DNA from: Erwinia sp. E602
GTDB taxonomy: Bacteria; Pseudomonadota; Gammaproteobacteria; Enterobacterales; Enterobacteriaceae
Direction of reading: 5' to 3'
NCBI RefSeq assembly: GCF_018141005.1
Contig: NZ_CP046582.1
Span: 3,658,001 to 3,722,000, forward strand
DNA: 64,000 nucleotides
A program made the translations under genes and the position numbers. Shown here one piece after another: positions 17,342-28,071 of the stretch. The notes beneath the pieces are model-generated. The model ran no database searches. It was given only the letters and a program-made list of their open reading frames with translations, and had not been told where the DNA came from. Positions within the stretch are counted from its first letter, which is position 1. Every line of letters starts with the position of its first letter.

Positions 17342-17372
17342 ACCGGTGCAAATGAGTGAAGTTTGCACCGGT
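17342..17372 (+). terminator. Terminator-like hairpin after fsr
   Basis: Perfect 11-bp stem ACCGGTGCAAA (17342-17352) / TTTGCACCGGT (17362-17372) with a 9-nt loop, 6 bp after the fsr stop. The T-tract is weak. Confidence 0.65.
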
Positions 17373-17699
17373 TCATACGGCGGTAACATCAGTCCTGTTC
17401 GCCGATAAGTGGGAGAAATCGCACGTTCTGCCTGGTTTACCGCTGTGGCTGATATTTTTTTCGATTATGGTCAATTATTACAAGCGCCTCACCCGATTAT
17501 GCCATACACTGAAAACTTACAACTGGACACAATTTTTGCTCCGATTAATTCCAGTTGCAGGAAAACGGCAAGCCCGTCAGTCCCGCGGGCACTCGCCAGT
17601 GCCTGTCATATTCAGCTCCCGGATGGGGCTGATTCGCCAGGTACCGCCAGCGTATCTGCAACGCGAAGTATGACGACCAGGCATTTAAAGGAGACAGGC
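17373..17699 (+). other. ybaL upstream region
   Basis: About 330 bp. The ybaL reading frame stays open leftward to 17409, but this stretch has no similarity to the family and no membrane pattern. I treat it as untranslated leader and promoter region. No structured RNA was recognised. Confidence 0.45.
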
Positions 17700-19385
17700 A
17701 TGCACCATACTACCCCGCTTATCACCACCATTGTCGGAGGCTTAGTTCTCGCCTTCCTCTTCGGTATGCTGGCTCACCGCCTGCGCATCTCTCCTCTTGT
17801 CGGTTATCTGCTGGCCGGCGTGCTGGCCGGCCCGTTTACGCCGGGTTTTGTCGCCGATACCAATCTGGCCCCCGAACTGGCCGAGCTGGGCGTGATCCTG
17901 CTGATGTTTGGCGTCGGTCTGCACTTCTCGCTAAAAGATCTGATGGCGGTAAAGTCGATTGCCATTCCCGGTGCTGTCGCCCAGATTGCGGGTGCCACGG
18001 TGCTGGGAATGGGGCTGTCATGGGCGCTGGGTTGGTCGATAATGACCGGGCTGGTGTTCGGGCTGTGCCTGTCCACCGCCAGTACCGTGGTGCTGCTACG
18101 TGCGCTGGAAGAACGGCAGCTTATTGACAGCCAGCGCGGACAGATCGCCATCGGCTGGCTGATTGTTGAAGACCTGGTGATGGTGCTGGCGTTAGTGCTG
18201 CTGCCTGCCATCGCCGGGATGTTCGAAGAGGGCAAGGCCAGCGTGACGCTGGTGCTGTGGGACCTGCTGCTGACCATCGGCAAGGTGGTGGCCTTTATGG
18301 TGCTGATGATGGTGGTGGGCCGCCGGGTGGTACCGTGGATCCTGGCGCGCAGCGCCGCCACCGGCTCGCGTGAGCTGTTTACCCTGGCGGTGCTGGCGCT
18401 GGCGCTGGGTATCGCCTTTGGCGCGGTGGAGTTCTTCGATGTTTCCTTTGCATTAGGTGCCTTCTTCGCGGGTATGGTGCTGAACGAGTCTGAGCTAAGC
18501 CACCGGGCGGCGCACGATACGCTGCCGCTGCGCGATGCGTTTGCCGTGCTGTTCTTTGTGTCGGTCGGCATGCTGTTCGACCCGATGATCCTGGTGCAGG
18601 AGCCGCTGGCGGTGCTGGGCGCGCTGGCGATTATCGTGCTGGGTAAGTCACTGATTGCCCTGTTCCTGGTACGGCTGTTTGGCCACTCCAGGCGCACAGC
18701 GTTGACCATCTCCGTCAGCCTGGCGCAGATCGGTGAGTTTGCATTTATTCTTGCCGGGCTCGGCGTCAGCCTTAATCTGCTGCCGGAAACCGGCCGTAAC
18801 CTGGTGCTGGCCAGCGCCATCCTGTCGATCATGCTGAATCCGATTCTGTTTGCCCTGCTGGAACGCTATCTGCAGAAAGCCGAAACCGTCGAAGAGCAAA
18901 CCCAGGAAGAAGCGATCGAGGAAGAGAAGCAGATCCCGGTTGACCTGTGCAACCATGCGGTGCTGGTCGGCTACGGCCGCGTCGGCAGCCTGCTGGGCAA
19001 GCGGCTGACGGAAGCCGGGATCCCAATGGTGGTGGTGGAGAACAGCCGCCCGCGCGTGGAAGCGCTGCGTGAGCAGGGTATCCGGGCGGTGCTGGGCAAT
19101 GCCGCTCGCGAAGATACGATGGACCTGGCGCGACTCGACTGCGCGCGCTGGCTGCTGCTGACCATTCCTAACGGCTACGAAGCCGGGGAGATCGTCACCG
19201 CCGCCCGGCAAAAACGCCCCAACATTGAGATTATCGCCCGCGCCCATTACGACGACGAGGTCGACTATATTATGGAACGCGGTGCCGACCGCGTGGTGAT
19301 GGGCGAGCGGGAAATTGCCAACAATATGCTCAATCTGATTCTGGTCGAGCCGGAAGAGACTAAAGCCAGCGAGTGCCCGATCTGA
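17700..19385 (+). CDS. ybaL: YbaL, KefC-type CPA2 cation:proton antiporter with RCK domain
   Basis: A 561-residue inner-membrane protein. Residues 1-385 hold 12-13 hydrophobic helices of the CPA2 exchanger fold (LLMFGVGLHFSL, ALGAFFAGMVLNES). Residues about 415-535 form a TrkA-N/RCK domain with the nucleotide motif VGYGRVGSLLGKRL. The start is the ATG at 17700 behind AAGGAG, matching E. coli length (558). Usually described as a putative K+/H+ antiporter; ligand gating by NAD(H) or nucleotide is likely from the RCK fold. Confidence 0.93.
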   Translation: MHHTTPLITTIVGGLVLAFLFGMLAHRLRISPLVGYLLAGVLAGPFTPGFVADTNLAPELAELGVILLMFGVGLHFSLKDLMAVKSIAIPGAVAQIAGATVLGMGLSWALGWSIMTGLVFGLCLSTASTVVLLRALEERQLIDSQRGQIAIGWLIVEDLVMVLALVLLPAIAGMFEEGKASVTLVLWDLLLTIGKVVAFMVLMMVVGRRVVPWILARSAATGSRELFTLAVLALALGIAFGAVEFFDVSFALGAFFAGMVLNESELSHRAAHDTLPLRDAFAVLFFVSVGMLFDPMILVQEPLAVLGALAIIVLGKSLIALFLVRLFGHSRRTALTISVSLAQIGEFAFILAGLGVSLNLLPETGRNLVLASAILSIMLNPILFALLERYLQKAETVEEQTQEEAIEEEKQIPVDLCNHAVLVGYGRVGSLLGKRLTEAGIPMVVVENSRPRVEALREQGIRAVLGNAAREDTMDLARLDCARWLLLTIPNGYEAGEIVTAARQKRPNIEIIARAHYDDEVDYIMERGADRVVMGEREIANNMLNLILVEPEETKASECPI

Positions 19386-19521
19386 CAGTCACCGGATAAC
19401 GGTTAAACGCGCCCCTGTGTTTAGCCATTATCTGATGCCCGCCCGGGAAACGTGAACTGTACCTTCGTCGGTTTGGTGTCCAACCTTTAGGGTGCAATTT
19501 CGTTGATCCCCATGTCGATGC

Positions 19522-20826
19522 TTACCGTTCCCAGTAAGACTCTTCCAGGCTGTCTTCGCGCTCCGGCAGGCCGCGGGTCAGGCGCGGGGAGTGCTGGTTC
19601 AGCACCTGATAGCTGACGCGGTTGGCGTATTTACACACCTGGGCCAGCGACGAGTAGGTCAGGTAGCTGCGGCCATGCTTGCTGGAGTTGGGCACGTTGC
19701 TGCGGTGGAAGTTATTGGCGGTGATGTCGTGTAATAACGCCGCCAGCGCACCGTCCCCTGCCCCGTTGGTGTTCATGATCTTCTCCGGCCCGCCCATGTA
19801 CGGCGCAATGTGCGAGTAGATGCGCAGCGGCTGCTCACAGTCCTGGTGGCGCATCGCGCGGCTGAACTCATACTGGTTAAACTCGGCAATCGCCCCCGGC
19901 AGCAGCGGGTGCTGGGTGGTGCGTTTGCCGGACTCTTCGGTAAAGCCCGCCATATACAGCCCGTTCGGCCCGGCGGTACAGAGCACCAGGTCAACCCAGT
20001 CGAGGGCGATATTGGCCGCCTGCAGCGGATCGCGCTCGCCGGTCAGCTCAAAGGCTTCATCCTCATTCATCGCCACGATCGAAACGTGGTCGCGCAGGAA
20101 ATCACGCCAGAACTGCGGGTTGTCGGCAATCACGTATTTGGTGCCCAGCGTCAGCACCACCGGCACGTTATGCTTTTTGGCGTAGCTAATCGCCTGCATG
20201 GTGGCGGCGGGCATCGGTTCGCCCGGTTTGCAGCGCACTAAATAGGAGGTCAGCACCAGCGCCGATGCGCCGGCGATCACCGCTTCCGGCACGCTCTCCG
20301 CCCGCAGCTGGTTCATCATCCCCGGACTGATGGCGAAGGTGCGTTCGCCGTTATCGCCAATCAGCGTAAAGCAGCGGCCGATAGCGCCGTCCACGCCCTG
20401 AAGGTAGTTAAGATCGGTACGGCTGGAGGTGTTGCACAGGTAACGGTAAGCATAGCCGCCGATCTGCACGTTATTGCACATCACGCCGAGCAGCACCGAG
20501 CGGTCGTCCGCCAGCACCGAGTAGTTATGCAGGGTGTTACCGATGGTGCCGCCGGCAAACTGGTGGGCAATCAGGTTTTCGCGCACCAGCTCGGCGTACA
20601 GCGCCTCGGCCACGTCATCTTCAATCACCAGCGAGTGGCCGAAGCTGAGGCCGTAGCGGGTGACGAAGTCATCGTCCACCTTCGCTTCAATATCCACGAG
20701 GATCTGGTCAATACCGACGATCCAGCTGCTGGCCGACTCGTTTTCCGGCTGGACCGGTTGCAGCAGCGGGTCGCGCGCGCTGACGGGGAAATAGTGTTTG
20801 GACTTACGTTTGCCGGGGAATTTCAT
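19522..20826 (-). CDS. gsk: Gsk, inosine-guanosine kinase
   Basis: A 434-residue PfkB/ribokinase-family kinase, the same length as E. coli Gsk. It phosphorylates guanosine and inosine in purine salvage. Conserved segments are FPGKRKSKHYFPV at the N-terminus, the GGTIGNTLHN substrate loop and the anion-hole/catalytic motif NTNGAGDGALAALLHD near residue 360. Monocistronic and convergent with ybaL. Confidence 0.96.
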   Translation of the reverse strand: MKFPGKRKSKHYFPVSARDPLLQPVQPENESASSWIVGIDQILVDIEAKVDDDFVTRYGLSFGHSLVIEDDVAEALYAELVRENLIAHQFAGGTIGNTLHNYSVLADDRSVLLGVMCNNVQIGGYAYRYLCNTSSRTDLNYLQGVDGAIGRCFTLIGDNGERTFAISPGMMNQLRAESVPEAVIAGASALVLTSYLVRCKPGEPMPAATMQAISYAKKHNVPVVLTLGTKYVIADNPQFWRDFLRDHVSIVAMNEDEAFELTGERDPLQAANIALDWVDLVLCTAGPNGLYMAGFTEESGKRTTQHPLLPGAIAEFNQYEFSRAMRHQDCEQPLRIYSHIAPYMGGPEKIMNTNGAGDGALAALLHDITANNFHRSNVPNSSKHGRSYLTYSSLAQVCKYANRVSYQVLNQHSPRLTRGLPEREDSLEESYWER

Positions 20827-21023
20827 AATTGCTGACTACGGGCAGGGAAACAGAGGGCGATGATAGCACAGTTGCGCAACGCGTTGACCGTCTCAGCAAC
20901 CGGTCGGGCGGATTTGCGCAATCCGGTGGCGTTTCGCGGGCCGTAAGCAGGCCTCGGGGATTTGGCAGGTCTGATTAATGCCTCTGGCACAGCGGTAACG
21001 GCAACAGGGCCGTTAACGCTTAT

Positions 21024-21080
21024 CGCCGGTGAAAAGCCTGACTCAGCACAGACTGGCTTATCAGCTGCCGTTCACCGGCG
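21024..21080. terminator. Composite inverted repeat downstream of hemH
   Basis: Outer arms CGCCGGTGAA (21024-21033) and TTCACCGGCG (21071-21080) enclose inner arms AAGCC (21034-21038) and GGCTT (21055-21059). It sits 8 bp after the hemH stop and may protect or terminate that transcript. No T-tract is present. Confidence 0.5.
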
Positions 21081-21087
21081 GGGGCCG

Positions 21088-22047
21088 TCAGCGGTAAGCG
21101 TTAACCAGCTCCAGCATCATGGTGATGTGTTCTTCGTCGTCGTTCAGCGCCGGAATATATTCAAAGCGCGTGCCGCCCGCGTGCAGGAAGATCTCGCGGT
21201 TTTCTCCGTTGATCTCTTCCAGCGTTTCCAGACAGTCAGAGGAGAAGCCCGGGCTCATAATCTGCACGTGCTTAATGCCTTTGGCCGGCAGCCCCTTCAT
21301 GGTTTCGTCGGTGTACGGCATCAGCCAGGGTTCGCGGCCAAAGCGCGACTGGAAGGTGAGCATCGCTTCGCTTTCACCGAGGCCAAGCGCGGCCTTAAGC
21401 GCGTCGAAGGTGTCATAGCAGCGCTGCGGATAATCATCACCCTCGTTGGCAAAACGCTGCGGTATGCCGTGGAAGGAACCCACCAGCAGGTCCGGCTTGC
21501 CGTGTTGCGTAAACGAACGTTGCACTGAAGCGGCCAGCGCGGCGATATAGGCCGGATGCTCGGCGTAGTCGCGGATAAACTGCACGGTCGGCAGGCTACG
21601 ATAGCCGGCAAAGACCTTTGTAATACCGTCCCAGACCGCGGCAACGGTGGAACAGGAGAACTGCGGGTAAAGCGGCAGCACGATCAGCCGGTTTACGCCC
21701 TGCGCCATCAGCTGATCCAGCGCGCTTTTCAGGCTCGGGTTGCCGTAAGACATCCCCAGCGCCACCGGCATGTCCAGCCGCGCGGCCAGCGCATCGCGCT
21801 GGCGCTTGCTGTAAACCAGCAGCGGCGAACCTTCTTCCGTCCACACCGAGGCGTAGAGCTTCGCTACGCGCGGTGAGCGAATCGGCAAAATACCGAGATT
21901 CAGAATCGGCCACCACAGCCAGCGGGGCGAATCCACCACGCGCGGGTCACTGAGGAACTGTTTCAGGTAGCGTTTGACGGCGGGCGTGGTGGGGGCATCA
22001 GGCGTGCCTAAATTCACCAGCAGTACACCGGGCTTATCTTGCCGCAT
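21088..22047 (-). CDS. hemH: HemH, ferrochelatase
   Basis: A 319-residue enzyme inserting Fe2+ into protoporphyrin IX, the last step of heme synthesis. Catalytic His in [11 protein letters not shown] and the acidic residue in [15 protein letters not shown] are present, as are the N-terminal VNLGTPDAP and [11 protein letters not shown] motifs. Lies downstream of adk in the same orientation, as in E. coli. Confidence 0.97.
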   Translation of the reverse strand: MRQDKPGVLLVNLGTPDAPTTPAVKRYLKQFLSDPRVVDSPRWLWWPILNLGILPIRSPRVAKLYASVWTEEGSPLLVYSKRQRDALAARLDMPVALGMSYGNPSLKSALDQLMAQGVNRLIVLPLYPQFSCSTVAAVWDGITKVFAGYRSLPTVQFIRDYAEHPAYIAALAASVQRSFTQHGKPDLLVGSFHGIPQRFANEGDDYPQRCYDTFDALKAALGLGESEAMLTFQSRFGREPWLMPYTDETMKGLPAKGIKHVQIMSPGFSSDCLETLEEINGENREIFLHAGGTRFEYIPALNDDEEHITMMLELVNAYR

Positions 22048-22164
22048 GGTTCATCCTTTCATGGCAAACGGAGGAAATGAAAACGAGGCTTATTCTAGCG
22101 GAAAATGGCGGGGGATGTAGCTGTTGCTGTAACAGGGGCCGACAATCGTCGGCCCCGGAACGGA

Positions 22165-22884
<720 letters not shown>

Positions 22885-22902
22885 TCACAAGGTAACAGGA
22901 AC

Positions 22903-23805
22903 TTATCCCGCATCGGCCTGGCCCGCCGGCGCGCCCTGTCGGCGGGCATGCAGGCTCTGTGAGATCACCGCGATGATAATGATGCCACCGCCAATAACTG
23001 CCTGAATCGTCGGCACTTCACCAAGGAACAGAAACATCCATAACGGTGCCAGCGCGGTTTCCAGCAGCAGGAACAGCCCGGCGTTGGCCGGTGAAACAAA
23101 TCGCGTCGACAGCGTAATTAATCCCATCGCCAGCGGCATAACCAGCGCACCTTCGGCCACTACCCAGCCATACTGCGCCGGGCTGAGCTGTTCCAGGCCG
23201 CTGACCAGCGTGCCGCCGGACCACAGTGCGATCAGGACCGAAGCCAGTATCGCACCCAGCGAAGGCAGCACCAGCGTTCCGCCGCTGACCCGCGAGCTGA
23301 AGATAAAGGCCAGCGCCATCGAGACCGCCGTACCCAGCGCAAACAGGTTGGCGACGGCGCTGTCATCAACGCCGCGGCCGGACATTACGATCGTCACCCC
23401 AGTCATTGCCGCCAGCGCGGCCAGCATGACGCTGCGGTCGCTTTTTATGCCGAAAAACAGCCGGGAAATAAGCGCAGAGATAAACGGCGTGGCGGAGATA
23501 ATCACCAGCACGGTTGCCACGTTGCCGCGGTTCAGCGCGTTAACAAAGCAGGCCGATGAGACGCAAAAAAACAGCGTGGAGAGCACGTTGTCCCTGGTCA
23601 GCCAGGGCGAGCCAAGCATGCTACGGCTCTGCCGCCAGCAGCACCACACCAGCAGGCAGATCCCCCACATCAGCACGCCTCTGAGGGCGACGATCAGCCA
23701 GGAGTCAGCGATGCCCATCATGCGGATAAACACCGAATCGGTGCTGAGGATGATCCCACCCAGAATACCGATCGTATTGCCGTTCAACGGCAGCATATTG
23801 CTCAT
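22903..23805 (-). CDS. EamA-family DMT transporter
   Basis: A 300-residue drug/metabolite transporter with ten predicted helices in two EamA repeats (first around 8-135, second 150-285). It is not part of the E. coli adk-hemH neighbourhood. A LysR gene of the GcvA type lies divergently 275 bp away and is the probable regulator. The substrate is unknown; amino-acid or metabolite export is common in the family. Confidence 0.85.
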   Translation of the reverse strand: MSNMLPLNGNTIGILGGIILSTDSVFIRMMGIADSWLIVALRGVLMWGICLLVWCCWRQSRSMLGSPWLTRDNVLSTLFFCVSSACFVNALNRGNVATVLVIISATPFISALISRLFFGIKSDRSVMLAALAAMTGVTIVMSGRGVDDSAVANLFALGTAVSMALAFIFSSRVSGGTLVLPSLGAILASVLIALWSGGTLVSGLEQLSPAQYGWVVAEGALVMPLAMGLITLSTRFVSPANAGLFLLLETALAPLWMFLFLGEVPTIQAVIGGGIIIIAVISQSLHARRQGAPAGQADAG

Positions 23806-24080
23806 TTTTTATCTCCCAAAATTCTCCCGATTTCCGTTCCCGGCACGGCCGTGAAACAGCCCGAAGGGACAGCAGGCTACGTTATTGTGCAGTGAACCTC
23901 CGCTGTACTGAGCGGAGATACACAGGAACCCCCTGTAACTTCAGATAACAGACTGACACAGTGCTACCCGTGATTCTCCTGTGAACGTGATGATAACCAG
24001 TTGAGAGTAGGGAAAACGGACTGGACTTTAAAATGATATAAACAGACACTTACTGTGAATTTTTCTAACAGGGCAGGCCT

Positions 24081-24956
24081 ATGCCAGGACTTCCATCACT
24101 GCGCGCGCTGCGCTATTTTCACCAGGCGGCGCTGCATCAAAGTTTCAGCCTGGCGGCGCAGTCGCTCAACGTGACGCACAGCGCGGTCAGCCATCAGATC
24201 AAGCTGCTGGAGGAGTGGCTGGGTAAACCGGTGTTTTTACGAACCAGTGGCCGGGTGCAGCTGACGTCGGACGGGGAGCGCCTGAAGGTGTGCTGCATGC
24301 AGACCTTCAGCCAGATTGAGACCACCTGTGAGAAGATCCGCGCGCGCAATCTGCACAGCCTGACCGTATCCTGCGCGCCGAGTTTTCTGGCGCAGTGGCT
24401 GATCCCGCGCATCAGCCGCTTCAGCGAGCGCCACGGTGAGATTGCGCTGACCTTTCAAACCCACGTCGATATCGATAAGGTACGCAGCGAACACACCGAC
24501 GTGCTGATCCTCAGCCACGAGCAGGCGTTGCAGGAGGATATTGCCGCCACGCCGATCGCCGTCGATAGCATCGGCCCGGTGTGCGCCCCCTCCCTGGTTA
24601 AAGGCTTTACCGTTGAAACCGACTTCTCCACCCTGCCGCTGCTGCATGCCGATACCAAACCGCATGCGTGGGCCGAGTGGGCGAAAAAGACCGGTGCGCG
24701 CGGGGATTTCTGGGCCGGACGCCACTTTGATAACCTGACGCTGGCGATTCAGGCTGCGCGCAACGGCATGGGCATCATCATGACGCCGCAGATCCTGGTG
24801 AAGAAAGAGATCCGGGAAGGCACGCTGATTGCGCCGCTGGGCTTTGCCGAAGTGGATCGCGCTACCTGGATGATGGTGAAAGCCTCGCGCAGCGAGGAGC
24901 GGGAGATCGGCCTGTTCCGCCGCTGGCTGCTGGAGGAGGCGGTGCTGGCGGGCTGA
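24081..24956 (+). CDS. LysR-family regulator (GcvA-like)
   Basis: A 291-residue LysR protein with the GcvA-type N-terminus LPSLRALRYFHQAALHQSF and HTH segment LNVTHSAVSHQIKLLEEWLG. The effector domain has SCAPSFLAQWLIPRI and a C-terminal AARNGMGIIMTPQILV. It is divergent from the EamA transporter gene and likely controls it. Confidence 0.88.
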   Translation: MPGLPSLRALRYFHQAALHQSFSLAAQSLNVTHSAVSHQIKLLEEWLGKPVFLRTSGRVQLTSDGERLKVCCMQTFSQIETTCEKIRARNLHSLTVSCAPSFLAQWLIPRISRFSERHGEIALTFQTHVDIDKVRSEHTDVLILSHEQALQEDIAATPIAVDSIGPVCAPSLVKGFTVETDFSTLPLLHADTKPHAWAEWAKKTGARGDFWAGRHFDNLTLAIQAARNGMGIIMTPQILVKKEIREGTLIAPLGFAEVDRATWMMVKASRSEEREIGLFRRWLLEEAVLAG

Positions 24957-25049
24957 GTCACTGCAGGAATGCAGGCGGCAACGCCGCGAGGCGTCCAGAG
25001 CAGCAGGGAAAACGCTGCTGACATCAAACAGGGAGGTTGCGAAGGCATA

Positions 25050-25087
25050 AAAAAACCGCCGCTGAGCAGCCCCAGCGGCGGTTTTTA
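25050..25087. terminator. Bidirectional terminator between LysR gene and htpG
   Basis: AAAAACCGCCGCTG / CAGCGGCGGTTTTT with a short loop; serves the rightward LysR gene and leftward htpG. Confidence 0.9.
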
Positions 25088-25109
25088 TTGCCGACAGCGT
25101 AGCGGTCGG

Positions 25110-26984
25110 TTAGCCCAGCAGCAGCTGGTTCATGCGGCGGATAAACTGGTTAGGGTCATCCAGCGTGCCTTTCTCGGCTAACAGCGCCTGCTCCAGCAGC
25201 AGCTCGATCCACTCGGCGAAGCGCGCTTCATCCTGGGTATCGGCCGCGCGTTTCACCAGCGCGTGGTCCGGATTCAGCTCGAACAGGTATTTCACCTCAG
25301 GGACGTCCTGGCCCGCCGCTGCGAACAGCTTGGCCATCTGGGTGCTCATATCGCTGGCTTCGGTGGTAACGATAGCCGGGGTGTCGGTCAGACGGTGGGT
25401 CAGACGCACCTCTTTTACGCGCTCGCCCAGCAGCGTTTTCACACGCTCCACGAACGGCTCCAGCGCCTTACCGGCCTCTTTCTGCTCTTCGGTTTCGTCG
25501 TCCGCCAGCTTGTCCAGCGACTCGTCGGCCTTGCTCACCGACTGGAACGGCTTACCGTCGAACTCGGTCAGATAGCTCATCATCCATTCGTCGATGCGAT
25601 CGGAGAGCAGCAGCACTTCGATGCCTTTCTTGCGGAACAGCTCCAGGTGCGGGCTGCTCTTGGCGGCGGCGTAGCTGTCAGCGGTGATGTAGTAGATTTT
25701 CTCCTGCCCTTCGACCATGCGGGTCAGGTAATCTTCCAGCGACACGGTCTGCGCCGCACCGTCGCTGCTGGTGGAGGCGAAGCGCAGCAGCTTAGCAATA
25801 GTTTCAATGTTAGCGCTGTCTTCCGCCGGGCCTTCCTTCAGCGCCAGGCCGAACTGCTGCCAGAACGACTGATACTTCTCTTCGTCATCCTTCGCCACTT
25901 TCTCCAGCATCTGCAGCGAGCGCTTAGTCAGTGCACCGCGCAGGGTCTGGGTGATACGGCTGTCCTGCAGGATTTCGCGGGAGACGTTGAGCGGCAGATC
26001 GCTGGAGTCGATCAGGCCTTTGACGAAGCGCAGGTAGTTCGGCATGAACTGCTCTGCGTCGTCCATGATAAACACGCGCTGCACGTAGAGCTTCAGGCCG
26101 TGCTTGTGATCGCGGTTCCACATGTCCCACGGCGCTTTGGCCGGGATATAGAGCAGGCTGGTGTATTCCTGCTTGCCTTCCACGCGGTTATGGCTCCAGG
26201 TCAGCGGGTCGCTGAAGTCGTGTGCCACGTGCTTGTAGAACTCTTTGTACTCGTCTTCGCTGACGTCAGACTTGTTACGCGTCCACAGCGCCTGTGCCTT
26301 GTTGATCTTCTCCCAGCTGGTGGTGTCTTCTTCTTCGTTGCGGGATTCGATCTCAACCGGCAGGGCGATGTGGTCTGAGTATTTGCTGATGATGCTGCGC
26401 ACGCGCCAGGCGTCGAGGAACTCGTCTTCGCCTTCGCGCAGGTGCAGGGTGATCTCGGTGCCGCGATCGGCTTTTTCAATCTCTGCCAGGGTGTATTCGC
26501 CCTCGCCGGCGGACTCCCAGAACACGCCTTCATCCGCCGCTGCACCGGCCGCGCGGGTACGCACGGTCACTTTGTCCGCCACGATAAACGCCGAGTAGAA
26601 GCCAACGCCGAACTGGCCGATCAGCTGGCTGTCTTTCGCCTGGTCTGAACCCAGTGATTCGAGGAAGGATTTGGTGCCGGATTTGGCGATGGTGCCAAGG
26701 TTTTCAATGACTTCGTCACGACGCATACCGATGCCGTTATCGCTCAGCGTCAGGGTGCGTTTTTCCTTATCAACGGAAACCCGCACGCGCAGCTCACCGT
26801 CACCCTCGTAGAGATCCGGGGTGGACAACGCGCGGAAACGCAGCTTGTCGGCGGCGTCCGAGGCGTTGGAGATCAGCTCACGCAGGAAGATTTCTTTGTT
26901 TGAATAGAGCGAGTGGATCATCAGGTGCAGCAGCTGCTTCACTTCTGACTGGAAGCCACGGGTCTCTTGTCCTTTCATGGTCAT
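25110..26984 (-). CDS. htpG: HtpG, Hsp90 chaperone
   Basis: A 624-residue cytosolic Hsp90. The N-terminal GHKL ATPase shows [15 protein letters not shown] and [11 protein letters not shown]; the middle domain has the LPLNVSRE segment; the C-terminal dimerisation domain lies after about residue 505. Two ATGs compete: 26984 is 5 bp from GAGG and gives MTMKGQ; 26978 gives the E. coli-like MKGQETRGF. It is preceded by a clear sigma-32 promoter, consistent with heat-shock induction. Confidence 0.97.
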   Translation of the reverse strand: MTMKGQETRGFQSEVKQLLHLMIHSLYSNKEIFLRELISNASDAADKLRFRALSTPDLYEGDGELRVRVSVDKEKRTLTLSDNGIGMRRDEVIENLGTIAKSGTKSFLESLGSDQAKDSQLIGQFGVGFYSAFIVADKVTVRTRAAGAAADEGVFWESAGEGEYTLAEIEKADRGTEITLHLREGEDEFLDAWRVRSIISKYSDHIALPVEIESRNEEEDTTSWEKINKAQALWTRNKSDVSEDEYKEFYKHVAHDFSDPLTWSHNRVEGKQEYTSLLYIPAKAPWDMWNRDHKHGLKLYVQRVFIMDDAEQFMPNYLRFVKGLIDSSDLPLNVSREILQDSRITQTLRGALTKRSLQMLEKVAKDDEEKYQSFWQQFGLALKEGPAEDSANIETIAKLLRFASTSSDGAAQTVSLEDYLTRMVEGQEKIYYITADSYAAAKSSPHLELFRKKGIEVLLLSDRIDEWMMSYLTEFDGKPFQSVSKADESLDKLADDETEEQKEAGKALEPFVERVKTLLGERVKEVRLTHRLTDTPAIVTTEASDMSTQMAKLFAAAGQDVPEVKYLFELNPDHALVKRAADTQDEARFAEWIELLLEQALLAEKGTLDDPNQFIRRMNQLLLG

Positions 26985-27026
26985 TGCTACCTCAACTAAA
27001 AACAGGTTGATGAACGTTGAGACCAG

Positions 27027-27055
27027 AGATGGGGACGGGAAAAAACTATTTCAAG
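27027..27055 (-). promoter_or_regulatory. Sigma-32 promoter of htpG
   Basis: On the minus strand CTTGAAA (27055-27049), a 14-bp spacer and CCCCATCT (27034-27027). This is a full match to the heat-shock consensus, about 43 bp upstream of the htpG start. Confidence 0.93.
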
Positions 27056-27084
27056 GCGGCACGAGAGTTCGTGCCGTTGATTGT

Positions 27085-27690
27085 TCAGAAAATCATCTTG
27101 CGACGACCGGCCAGCGAGTGCGACAGTGTGGTGCCGTCAACCATCTCCAGTTCGCCGCCCACCGGCACGCCGTGGGCGATGCGGCTGGCTTCCACGCCAT
27201 ACTGCTCACACAGGCTGGCGATGTAGTTGGCGGTTGCCTCCCCTTCCACCGTTGGGTTGGTGGCGAGGATCAGTTCCTGAATCGACTCACGCTCCAGCCG
27301 CTGCTCCAGCCTGTCCAGACCGATATCGTTCGGACCGATACCGTCCAGCGGCGACAGGTGCCCCATCAGCACAAAGTAGCGGCCGGCAAACTGTCCGGTC
27401 TGCTCAATGGCATGAATGTCGGCCGGGGTTTCCACCACACAGATCAGGCCGTTCTGCTGCCGCCGCGGGTTAGCGCAGATGGTGCAGATCTCCTGTTCGG
27501 TGAAGGTGCGGCAGTCGGCGCAGTGGCCAATTTCGGACATGGCGCGGGTCAGCGCCTGCGCCAGCCGCATGCCGCCGCTGCGGTCCCGCTGCAGCAGCTG
27601 GAACGCCATACGCTGGGCCGATTTCGGCCCAACGCCCGGCAGGCAGCGCAGCGACTCCATTAAGGCTTCAAGGAGCGGGCTGGTCTGCAT
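27085..27690 (-). CDS. recR: RecR, recombination mediator
   Basis: A 201-residue ring-forming protein acting with RecO/RecF to load RecA at gaps. Features in order: helix-hairpin-helix [13 protein letters not shown], the four-cysteine zinc finger [16 protein letters not shown], and the Toprim domain with VVETPADI and ATNPTVEGE. Its ATG overlaps the stop of ybaB (TGATG), the usual dnaX-ybaB-recR operon coupling. Confidence 0.97.
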   Translation of the reverse strand: MQTSPLLEALMESLRCLPGVGPKSAQRMAFQLLQRDRSGGMRLAQALTRAMSEIGHCADCRTFTEQEICTICANPRRQQNGLICVVETPADIHAIEQTGQFAGRYFVLMGHLSPLDGIGPNDIGLDRLEQRLERESIQELILATNPTVEGEATANYIASLCEQYGVEASRIAHGVPVGGELEMVDGTTLSHSLAGRRKMIF

Positions 27691-28019
27691 CAGAACGGCA
27701 TCTTGAAGCCAGGCGGCAGCTGCATACCGGAAGAGACGCCGGCCATCTTCTCTTTCTGCGCTTCGGCTACGCGGCGTGCGGCGTCGTTAAATGCTGCGGC
27801 GACCAGGTCTTCCAGCATATCTTTGTCATCTTCCAGCAGGCTCGGGTCAACTTCCACGCGACGGCAGTTGTGCGCACCGTTGATGGTGACCTTAACCAGA
27901 CCGGCACCGGACTCGCCGGTCACTTCCATCGCGGCGATCTCTTCCTGCACCTGCGCCATTTTGTCCTGCATCTGCTGGGCCTGCTTCATCAGGTTGCCCA
28001 ATCCGCCTTTACCAAACAT
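27690..28019 (-). CDS. ybaB: YbaB/EbfC nucleoid-associated protein
   Basis: A 109-residue DNA-binding homodimer ([37 protein letters not shown]). It lies between dnaX and recR in one operon, 52 bp after dnaX and overlapping recR by one base. Confidence 0.95.
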   Translation of the reverse strand: MFGKGGLGNLMKQAQQMQDKMAQVQEEIAAMEVTGESGAGLVKVTINGAHNCRRVEVDPSLLEDDKDMLEDLVAAAFNDAARRVAEAQKEKMAGVSSGMQLPPGFKMPF

Positions 28020-28071
28020 AGGTTCTCTCTCTTAAGCTCAGGCCACAGCAACGTTATGCTGCTGCGGCGGG

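Noticed and set aside
17356-17673. 105-codon frame between fsr and ybaL
   Set aside because: Begins inside the fsr terminator hairpin and has no ribosome site or recognisable domain.
25263-26378. 371-codon frame antisense to htpG
   Set aside because: Shadow frame opposite a highly conserved chaperone gene, no start signals.
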